DNA from: Gammaproteobacteria bacterium
GTDB lineage: Bacteria; Pseudomonadota; Gammaproteobacteria; Enterobacterales; GCA-2746155
Assembly (NCBI GenBank): GCA_024206355.1
Contig: JAAGZM010000513.1
Location: 1-19,992 of the forward strand
DNA: 19,992 nt
Direction: 5' to 3'
Below are positions 13,969 to 19,992 of the stretch, in pieces (within the stretch, counting starts at the first letter, position 1; the number at the start of each line of letters is the position of its first letter). Below the pieces are notes generated by a model. It searched no databases and was not told the DNA's origin. It saw only the letters and a list, made by a program, of their open reading frames with translations. Both the position numbers and the translations under genes were made by a program.

Positions 13969-15351
13969 ATGAGTTATACGAAGAAAAATAAAAGTGTATT
14001 AATCAGTGTTTTAGCAATCATATCAGGCTTGATGATTGGCTTAGGAAGTGTTGCTAATGCCGCTGATGCTAAAAAAGGTGAAAAACCAGCACCACCGCCG
14101 TTGCCACCTTTTATTAAAGCGCCAGTTGTTGATACACAATATACAAAAGATTGTAAGCCTCTTGGTTTGACTAAAGCACCAAAGGATGCAAAGCGTAGAA
14201 CTTTTGCTTTGAATCCTTCGAACTTTAAAAGAATGGAGAAAGCTGCTAATGCTATGGGTGAAGAGTTATATGATGAAGCCCTCGTTATCCTAAAAGAACT
14301 GGAAGAGCGTGCTGCTAGTCGTCCTTATGATCTAGCTAAGGCCCACGAATACTTAGGTTATGTGTATCTATCTAAAGGTAAGTATGAAACGGCGATATCA
14401 TATTTTCGAAAGGTAATCGATCAAAAGATTTTACCTGTTAGAAATGAGCAAAGTTTGATTCGAAATGTTGCAGGTTTATACCTTTCAACAGAGCCACCTC
14501 AACCTGAAAAGGCAATGGGAATTATTAAAGCTTGGTTTAAGACTGCGGTTAAACCGAAATCAAACGACTATGTTCTCTTAGCCCAAGCATCAGTTTTAGG
14601 TAAAGCTTACGGAGATGCAATTTGCCCGATGCGTATGGCAATTAACCTTTCTGATCGTCCTAAAAATAGTTGGTTTGATATATTAGTCGCGGCTCACTTT
14701 GAAGCAAAAGATTATAAAGGTGCAGCTGTGATTGCAAAAGAACGTCTATTGTCGTTCCCTGAAACTGCGAAGTATTGGAGACAGTTATCAGGTCTATATA
14801 ACAAACTTGAACGACCTATGGATGCTCTTGTTATAATGGAACTTGCGTATAAGCAAAATATGTTAGCAAAAGGTTCTGAGTACAAGAATTTATCAAGCAT
14901 GTATGCATTTAATGAGCTCCCTTATAAGTCAGCAGCAGTAATGGAAGATGGTCTTAAAAAAGGTCTTGTTAAAGCTGAAGAAAAAACGTGGAGGCAAGCC
15001 GCAGGTGGATGGCAACTATCACGTGAAAGTAAAAAAGCTATAGCCGCTTATGCTAAGGCTGGTGATTTTTCTGAGCACGGAAAGAATGAAATGCGTATTG
15101 GTACACTCTATTCTGATAGAGAAGAATGGAAAAATGCTATTAAATATTTTCGTAAATCTTTGAAGAAAGGCGGCTTGAAAAAAGATCAGGGTAGAGTTCA
15201 TATGAATCTCGGAATTGCTTTGTTTAATGATGGCAAGCCTAAAGATGCTATTAAATCACTTCAAAAAGCACAGACATTCAAAGGCACTAAGAGAAATGCT
15301 AGCCAGTGGATCAATTACGTAAGAGATGCTGCTAAATTGGCAAGTAACTAA
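13969..15351 (+). CDS. Periplasmic tetratricopeptide-repeat protein of the TonB2 cluster
   Basis: The 460-residue protein has a signal peptide (basic start, hydrophobic stretch LISVLAIISGLMIGLG, likely cut after ANA near residue 31) and a proline-rich linker (APPPLPPF). Helical TPR-like repeats run along most of the length; clear ones include AKAHEYLGYVYLSKGKYETA and, near the end, GRVHMNLGIALFNDGKPKDA. Such a gene follows tonB2 in Vibrio clusters. It probably serves as a protein-binding scaffold in the periplasm, but the partner is unknown. It is the last gene of the operon; a strong terminator follows. The ribosome binding site is weak, so translation may depend on tonB. Confidence 0.88.
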   Translation: MSYTKKNKSVLISVLAIISGLMIGLGSVANAADAKKGEKPAPPPLPPFIKAPVVDTQYTKDCKPLGLTKAPKDAKRRTFALNPSNFKRMEKAANAMGEELYDEALVILKELEERAASRPYDLAKAHEYLGYVYLSKGKYETAISYFRKVIDQKILPVRNEQSLIRNVAGLYLSTEPPQPEKAMGIIKAWFKTAVKPKSNDYVLLAQASVLGKAYGDAICPMRMAINLSDRPKNSWFDILVAAHFEAKDYKGAAVIAKERLLSFPETAKYWRQLSGLYNKLERPMDALVIMELAYKQNMLAKGSEYKNLSSMYAFNELPYKSAAVMEDGLKKGLVKAEEKTWRQAAGGWQLSRESKKAIAAYAKAGDFSEHGKNEMRIGTLYSDREEWKNAIKYFRKSLKKGGLKKDQGRVHMNLGIALFNDGKPKDAIKSLQKAQTFKGTKRNASQWINYVRDAAKLASN

Positions 15352-15371
15352 TCATTATAATTATTGATTAT

Positions 15372-15406
15372 AGCCCCGATATCTACTGGATAACGGGGCT
15401 TTTTTA
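15372..15406 (+). terminator. Strong rho-independent terminator of the TonB cluster
   Basis: AGCCCCG (15372-15378) pairs with CGGGGCT (15394-15400). After one A-A mismatch, TATC (15380-15383) pairs with GATA (15389-15392) around a 5-base loop. Six T (including the last stem base) follow. It lies 20 bases after the TPR stop codon. The convergent gap to mltD (to 15690, about 280 bases) shows nothing else I can support; short frames there lack ribosome binding sites. Confidence 0.9.
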
Positions 15407-15690
15407 TAAGTAGAATAAAACAATACGCCAGAGTAAATAGAAAATTTTTCGAAAGTACACTTATTTATATTGCTCATGCTACATAACTCTCTGTTTCTAA
15501 TGATCCTTATAAAATCATTTTAGTTAGCAGTAATGTTTCTTGGTTTTGATGCAATCAGCTCTATTTGTTTATTGTCAGCTGTATTTCAACAACTTCTTAA
15601 AAGTGATTCATCAGAAAGAATTTTATGAATGATTTTCAGCTCATTTCAAACCGCAGTTAAATCACAACAATTTTCAGAAGCAAGAAAGGA

Positions 15691-17484
15691 TTAACTTTCC
15701 GATTGGCGAGTAATATCGACATATACTGTCAACCGATCACCAGGTTGTAAATATTTTTTACCCTGCAGCTTATTGTTCCAGCGTTTAAGATCACCAACTT
15801 TCACCGAAAACTTATTCGAAATCTTAGAAAGGGAGTCCCCTTTTCTAACTCTATAATTTATTTTTCGAACACGGGTATTTTGATTTAGTGCGATATTCTG
15901 ATTAGTTACCGATGTGATAGGTTGTTTAGTCCATATAACTAATTTCTGGTTAACCTTCAATGGATCGGTAGGAGCCATACCGTTCCAAGCTGCTAACTTT
16001 CGCAGGTTCACTTTGTATTGACGAGCTATTTTCCAAAAGCTATCACCTGAGCGAACTTTATAATTAACTTTGTTATCGCCTCGTTGAATTTTTTGTCTAG
16101 CATCTAAACGGCTATCAGAACTTAATGAATATTTGGACAAAGACTGACTAGCCGTTGGGATCATTAATTTGTTACCAGCTCGGATCATATTACCTTTTAA
16201 ATTATTAACAGAGCGAAGTATTTTGGGAGTAGTATTATGTCGTTTTGCTATAACACTCAAGCTATCACCACTTTTTACTTTATATCGTACCCAACGTACT
16301 CTTTCTGACGGTTCTGATTCAGCAAGACGCTTAATAAAATTTTCAGATTTTTCGATAGGTAATAATAAGTGGTGGGGTCCAGTTGGAGGAGTAGACCAGC
16401 GATTAAATCCAGGGTTAAATTTATAAAGTTCATCAACGGTTAAATCTGCAAGTTTGGCGGCAAAAGCAATATCCAGTTGACCGTCTGTTTCCACCTTCTG
16501 CAATAATTGTCTATTCGGAACTTCTTTCCACTTTAATTTAAAGCTATCTTCGTTGGCTAGTAATTCAGCTAGTGCGAGAAGTTTTGGAACGTAAGCCTTA
16601 GTTTCTTTAGGTAATTTTAAATTCCAAAAATCGATAGGTTTATTTTTCTTTTTATTTCTTCTTATTGCTCTACCAACATTACCTTCGCCAGAATTATAGG
16701 CGGCAAGGGCGTGTAACCAATCGCCATTAAAATGCTTATAGAGATAGGACAAATAATCAAGTGCTGCTCTTGTTGATTCGATAACATCACGTCTGCCGTC
16801 ATACCACCAGTTTTGTTTTAGCTTATATCGTTTCCCAGTACCAGGGACGAACTGCCACATGCCGGAGGCTCTTCCATGAGAATATGCAAAAGGATCAAAA
16901 GCACTTTCTACGATAGGAAGTAATACTAACTCCATAGGCATATTACGTTTTTCTATTTCCTCAACAATTAAAAACAAAAAAGGGGTTGCTCGAGTGATGA
17001 CTCTATCTAGGTAGGCTTGATGTTTTTCATACCAGTCACGTTGAACTTTGACGCGTCTAATATCAGGAACCTCAATAACCATTCCTTCACGGACACGTTG
17101 CCAAATATTTAATACCGGTGGTTCAATAACCGTTGCAAGCTCTGTGGGAGCAACTTCAGGAATTGATGCTAGCTCCTCACCAACAATAGCTTGAGGCTCG
17201 GCAGCTAATGTTAAATCAGGATCAACGATTACTTCTACAATGGAAGCAGCTTTTTCAGTGGTGGCAATTGTGTATGCATCTTGATCAGAATCAACTGCTT
17301 GCTTTTGACAAGCAGTTAGCGATAAAAATACTACCAAGGTGATACCAAAAATGCTTTTGTTACTTTTCAACAATACGACTACCCATAAATATTTAGTTTT
17401 GTTATTCAACATCTTACACGAAAAAGCAAGAAAACACTGGCTAAAAACTGTCCTTCCAGCTGCGAATTGAGGAAAATGTCTCAA
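15691..17484 (-). CDS. mltD: Membrane-bound lytic murein transglycosylase D (lipoprotein)
   Basis: MltD cleaves peptidoglycan between MurNAc and GlcNAc in the periplasm, releasing 1,6-anhydro products. The frame has 597 codons. A lipobox LTAC (Cys59) anchors it to the outer membrane, so the true start is probably internal. ATG at 17412 and TTG at 17370 (the latter after GGGTAG and giving a standard lipoprotein signal) are better than the ATG at 17484, which overlaps gloB by 44 bases. The transglycosylase domain (about 165-305) has catalytic Glu193 in PIVESAFDP, then GMWQFVPGTG and LAAYNSGEGNVGRA. Three LysM repeats follow (about 399-444, 473-518, 542-590), one more than the two I recall for E. 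coli (452 residues). Confidence 0.93.
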   Translation of the reverse strand: MRHFPQFAAGRTVFSQCFLAFSCKMLNNKTKYLWVVVLLKSNKSIFGITLVVFLSLTACQKQAVDSDQDAYTIATTEKAASIVEVIVDPDLTLAAEPQAIVGEELASIPEVAPTELATVIEPPVLNIWQRVREGMVIEVPDIRRVKVQRDWYEKHQAYLDRVITRATPFLFLIVEEIEKRNMPMELVLLPIVESAFDPFAYSHGRASGMWQFVPGTGKRYKLKQNWWYDGRRDVIESTRAALDYLSYLYKHFNGDWLHALAAYNSGEGNVGRAIRRNKKKNKPIDFWNLKLPKETKAYVPKLLALAELLANEDSFKLKWKEVPNRQLLQKVETDGQLDIAFAAKLADLTVDELYKFNPGFNRWSTPPTGPHHLLLPIEKSENFIKRLAESEPSERVRWVRYKVKSGDSLSVIAKRHNTTPKILRSVNNLKGNMIRAGNKLMIPTASQSLSKYSLSSDSRLDARQKIQRGDNKVNYKVRSGDSFWKIARQYKVNLRKLAAWNGMAPTDPLKVNQKLVIWTKQPITSVTNQNIALNQNTRVRKINYRVRKGDSLSKISNKFSVKVGDLKRWNNKLQGKKYLQPGDRLTVYVDITRQSES

Positions 17485-18211
17485 TTTCAGAACTTGGTAC
17501 CTTACCTAAGCGTGATTCTGCAACTTTCATGACTGATTTTTGCTGACTTCTTAGGAATGGATTAGTAGCATGTTCAACATGCATCAAGCTTGGGACAGTA
17601 GATTGTCCATTAGCTCGTTTTTTCTTTACCTCATTAATTCTATCTACTAAATCATTGTTCTCGGGCTCTACTGCAAGTGCAAAATTTAAGTTACCTTCAG
17701 TATATTCATGGGCACAATAAATTCTTGTGTCAGCAGGTAGCAGAGAAAGTTTCGTCAAAGATTGATACATTTGCTCTGCGGTACCCTCAAATATTCGGCC
17801 ACAACCTCCAGCAAACAGACTATCTCCGGAAAATAAAGCATCTTCTGTCAGATATGCGATATGACCTTTGGTATGACCAGGAACATCAAAAACAGAAAAA
17901 GATAGTGCTGATTTATCTAAATTTACGGTATCTTTTTCAGATAATCGATAGTCGAGTTCTTTGATATCTTCATTTGCCGGACCATATACGGATGCACCTG
18001 TGGCAGCAACTAGCTGTTTCACACCACCTGTATGATCAGGGTGATGATGGGTAATTAAAATGGCTTCTAAATTTAGTTGCAGCTTATTTAATACCTCCAT
18101 TACAGGTTCATCATCACCTGGGTCGACTACAACGCAGTTATTATTTTCTTCTTGATGTATCAACCAGATATAATTATCATCAAAGGCTGGTATTGTAATG
18201 ATGTTTAACAT
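17441..18211 (-). CDS. gloB: Hydroxyacylglutathione hydrolase (glyoxalase II)
   Basis: GloB hydrolyses S-lactoylglutathione to D-lactate and glutathione, the second step of methylglyoxal detoxification, in the cytoplasm. The 256-residue protein (E. coli 251) is a metallo-beta-lactamase-fold enzyme with the THHHPDH metal motif (54-60), His113 in PGHTKGH, Asp130 in FSGDSLFAGGCGR and His168 in CAHEYT, which together form the two-metal site. The C-terminal substrate-binding part has NPFLRSQ. AGGTG precedes the ATG. The gene is divergent from the yafS-like gene, as in E. coli, and lies before mltD on the same strand. Its probable promoter overlaps a palindrome. Confidence 0.96.
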   Translation of the reverse strand: MLNIITIPAFDDNYIWLIHQEENNNCVVVDPGDDEPVMEVLNKLQLNLEAILITHHHPDHTGGVKQLVAATGASVYGPANEDIKELDYRLSEKDTVNLDKSALSFSVFDVPGHTKGHIAYLTEDALFSGDSLFAGGCGRIFEGTAEQMYQSLTKLSLLPADTRIYCAHEYTEGNLNFALAVEPENNDLVDRINEVKKKRANGQSTVPSLMHVEHATNPFLRSQQKSVMKVAESRLGKVPSSEIETFSSIRSWKDSF

Positions 18212-18236
18212 AAGAGTTCACCTGTATTTTTTGAGT

Positions 18237-18278
18237 GTTAGAATGCTAACCTTGACTTGATTTGGAATCAAGTGAAGG
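18237..18278. promoter_or_regulatory. Gloxalase gene promoter with two adjacent palindromes
   Basis: On the minus strand TTGATT (18271-18266) and TAGCAT (18248-18243) with a 17-base spacer form a good gloB promoter starting near 18236. The -35 box sits in a palindrome with 8-base perfect arms (18255-18262 and 18266-18273) that extends with one mismatch to 18250-18278. The -10 box sits in GTTAG-AATG-CTAAC (18237-18250). A plus-strand TTGACT (18252-18257) also lies here. Confidence 0.55.
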
Positions 18279-18323
18279 ATTAGTCTTTTGGTACATAAAC
18301 CTTGTTTTTTTAAAGGATAGTTA

Positions 18324-19025
18324 ATGAAGTGGTGTGATATCCCATCTGCAGCCCCTCTGAAAGAATTGATACAGCAACAGCTGGAATTGATTTTACCCTC
18401 TGTCCATGGATACAGCTTGGTTACTTTAGGTGAGTTATCTGCAGCATTTAATTATCAGGCTGCGGTAGTTGCAAATGTGCTTCAAGTAAACTGCGAACAA
18501 GGAGGCGATGTATGCGCGCTTCCTCATCAATTACCGCTTGCAAGTGATGATATTGATTCTATCTTTATTCCCTTATTAATAGAACAGAGCGAATATCCGC
18601 ATCAACTATTAAGAGAAGCTGTTAGAAGTTTACGTCCTGGTGGAAAGTTAATTCTAGTGACTTTTAATCCATTAAGTTTATGGGGACTTTATAAATTAAT
18701 ACTAAATCGTTCAGGCAATAAACCATGGTGCTATCCATTTTACCGGCTTGGCAGGTTGACTGATTGGATTTCTCTTTTAGGTCTTGAAGTGATTGTTGAG
18801 CACGGCTTATTTGCAAAGTTACCAGGCTCTGAGTTCCATAGCTTAGCTAAACATATTGGTTCATCTGGATATTCAAAGTTTGGGGCATTAAACTTTCTAG
18901 TGGCAGAAAAAAAAGTAAGAACAATGACTGCAATTAGGCCAAATTGGGAAAAAAATAAAGTGCTGAGTTCTGGTCGAGTAATTGAGACGACCCATAGAAA
19001 TATTAATAAATATAAAAAAATATAG
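18324..19025 (+). CDS. yafS: YafS-like class I SAM-dependent methyltransferase-fold protein
   Basis: The 233-residue protein is a homologue of E. coli YafS, as shown by shared segments (HGYSLVTLGELSAAF, LLREAVRSLRPGG, VTFNPLSLWGLYKL, DWISLLGLEV) and by the same place between gloB and rnhA. The fold is that of methyltransferase family 11. Motif I is degenerate: LGELS in place of a glycine-rich loop, as in YafS itself. The substrate is unknown and activity is unproven. AAGGA lies seven to eight bases before the ATG. The C-terminal 40 residues are basic. It is followed 15 bases later by rnhA, so the two are probably co-transcribed. The symbol is given by homology and synteny only. Confidence 0.82.
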   Translation: MKWCDIPSAAPLKELIQQQLELILPSVHGYSLVTLGELSAAFNYQAAVVANVLQVNCEQGGDVCALPHQLPLASDDIDSIFIPLLIEQSEYPHQLLREAVRSLRPGGKLILVTFNPLSLWGLYKLILNRSGNKPWCYPFYRLGRLTDWISLLGLEVIVEHGLFAKLPGSEFHSLAKHIGSSGYSKFGALNFLVAEKKVRTMTAIRPNWEKNKVLSSGRVIETTHRNINKYKKI

Positions 19026-19040
19026 AAAGAGGCTTTAGAA

Positions 19041-19493
19041 TTGAGTAATACGCAAGTTGAAATTTTTACTGACGGTGCCTGTAGGGGAAATCCGGGAATT
19101 GGTGGATGGGGAGCTGTAATTCGATACAAAGGACACGAGAAGCAGCTTAGTGGAGGAGAACAAGATACGACAAATAACCGTATGGAGTTGATGGCAGCAA
19201 TCGAGGCTCTACGATCACTAAACAGGTCATGTAATGTCAGTTTAACAACTGATTCACAGTATGTACGAAAAGGTATTCTTGAATGGATGAAAGACTGGAA
19301 AAAGCGTGGTTGGAAAACAGCAGCGAAGAAACCAGTAAAAAATAAAGATTTATGGCAACAGCTTGATGATGCCAGCCAAAGACACAATATTAAGTGGTAC
19401 TGGGTTAAAGGACATGCTGGCCATGAAGGTAATGAATTGGCTGATGATTTAGCTAACCGTGGTATAGATGACTTGGAAGTGGAAGATATATAA
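19041..19493 (+). CDS. rnhA: Ribonuclease HI
   Basis: RNase HI cuts the RNA strand of RNA-DNA hybrids, removing R-loops and primer remnants. The 150-residue protein has the full catalytic set: Asp11 (FTDGACRGNPG), Glu49 (NNRMELMA), Asp71 (TTDSQYV) and Asp135 (NELADDLA), with His125 in VKGHAGHEGN and the basic handle DWKKRGWKTAAKKPVKNKD. Translation starts at TTG (19041), preceded by GAGG at nine bases; no in-frame ATG occurs before Met48, so the TTG start is well supported. The stop overlaps the dnaQ ATG by one base (TAATG). In E. coli the two genes are divergent; here they are tandem. Confidence 0.96.
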   Translation: MSNTQVEIFTDGACRGNPGIGGWGAVIRYKGHEKQLSGGEQDTTNNRMELMAAIEALRSLNRSCNVSLTTDSQYVRKGILEWMKDWKKRGWKTAAKKPVKNKDLWQQLDDASQRHNIKWYWVKGHAGHEGNELADDLANRGIDDLEVEDI

Positions 19494-19992
19494 TGCGACA
19501 GATTGTACTAGATACAGAAACAACGGGTCTTGAACCTAAGCAAGGTCATCGAATAATAGAAATTGGTTGTGTTGAAATGATTGATCGTAAGTTAACGGGA
19601 AATCATTATCATCAATACATTAACCCTCAGCGCGCTGTTGATGAAGGTGCTATTGAAGTACATGGTATTTCTAATGAGTTCCTTGCTGATAAGCCTTTAT
19701 TTATTGATATTGTCGATGATTTTCTTCAATACATTAATGGTGCTGAGCTCGTCATCCATAATGCATCATTCGATGTTGGGTTTATCAATAACGAACTATT
19801 GCTAGCAGAGAAAGAAAGCTCGAACAGTTATGAACATGTTGCTGATATTTGTACCATCCTAGATACCTTATCTATGGCAAGGAAACTACATCCAGGGCAA
19901 AAGAACAATTTGGATGCACTGTGTAGACGCTACGGTACTGATAACTCACACCGGGATTTGCACGGTGCATTATTAGATGCTGAAATTTTAGC
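19493..19992 (+). CDS. dnaQ: DNA polymerase III epsilon subunit (3'-5' proofreading exonuclease), partial
   Basis: DnaQ removes misincorporated bases during replication as part of the polymerase III core. The window holds the first 166 codons; E. coli DnaQ has 243. Exo I is DTETTG with Asp7 and Glu9, Exo II is HNASFDVGF, and Exo III is LHGALLDAE. Compared with E. coli it lacks about five N-terminal residues before RQIVLDTETTG. The polymerase-binding C-terminal part lies beyond the window edge. The start overlaps the rnhA stop by one base, with GGAAG upstream, so translation is probably coupled. Nothing suggests truncation other than the window edge. Confidence 0.96.
   Translation, partial: MRQIVLDTETTGLEPKQGHRIIEIGCVEMIDRKLTGNHYHQYINPQRAVDEGAIEVHGISNEFLADKPLFIDIVDDFLQYINGAELVIHNASFDVGFINNELLLAEKESSNSYEHVADICTILDTLSMARKLHPGQKNNLDALCRRYGTDNSHRDLHGALLDAEIL

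Noticed and set aside
15533..15628. Short frame of about 31 codons between the TPR gene and mltD.
   Set aside because: It has no ribosome binding site, no promoter and no recognisable motif; such frames are common in AT-rich DNA.
18740..19387. Long minus-strand frame of 215 codons opposite yafS and rnhA.
   Set aside because: It is the shadow of two well-supported genes on the plus strand and its product has no recognisable motif.
1..19992. CRISPR arrays, tRNA or rRNA genes, insertion sequences and prophage genes.
   Set aside because: No regularly spaced repeats, cloverleaf sequences, transposase genes or phage structural genes were seen.

Overview
The window is an AT-rich, gene-dense stretch of a gammaproteobacterial chromosome. 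Gene families and gene order point to a marine lineage of the Alteromonadales/Vibrionales type; I cannot name a genus from sequence alone. The order fabI - sapFDCBA - pspF | pspABC matches the Escherichia coli arrangement, except that E. coli carries the puu genes between sapA and pspF. The order mltD - gloB - yafS-like - rnhA - dnaQ also follows E. coli, except that here rnhA and dnaQ run in the same direction and overlap by one base. A TonB2-type cluster (DUF3450, TtpC-like, ExbB, ExbD, TonB, TPR protein), like that of Vibrio, lies between the two blocks.

Layout. Bases 1-468 hold the end of an unidentified reading frame and about 340 bases without a recognisable gene. Bases 469-8040 are all on the minus strand: pspF, then after its terminator sapABCDF (every junction overlapping by 1-8 bases), then fabI behind its own probable promoter. 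Bases 8178-9918 are on the plus strand: a sigma-54 promoter with a PspF-type upstream site and an IHF-like site, a small membrane protein I do not recognise, then pspA, pspB and pspC. Bases 10043-15406 hold a sigma-70-like promoter, a leader hairpin, six TonB-system genes and a strong terminator. Bases 15691-18211 (minus) hold mltD and gloB. Bases 18324-19992 (plus) hold a yafS-like methyltransferase gene, rnhA and the start of dnaQ, which runs off the window.

How the genes work together. FabI serves fatty-acid synthesis. Sap is an ABC importer of the peptide/nickel family. PspF with sigma-54 drives the inner-membrane stress response (PspA, PspB, PspC). The TonB cluster should carry proton-motive-force energy to outer-membrane receptors. 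MltD cleaves peptidoglycan, GloB detoxifies methylglyoxal adducts, and RNase HI and the polymerase III epsilon subunit serve replication fidelity.

Most of this is conserved backbone rather than an accessory island. The items most worth a second look are the unrecognised 69-residue membrane protein that leads the psp operon, a long near-perfect inverted repeat over the start region of sapA, the complementary degeneracy of the SapD and SapF ATPase sites, adjacent palindromes between gloB and the methyltransferase gene, and a long leader hairpin before the TonB cluster.
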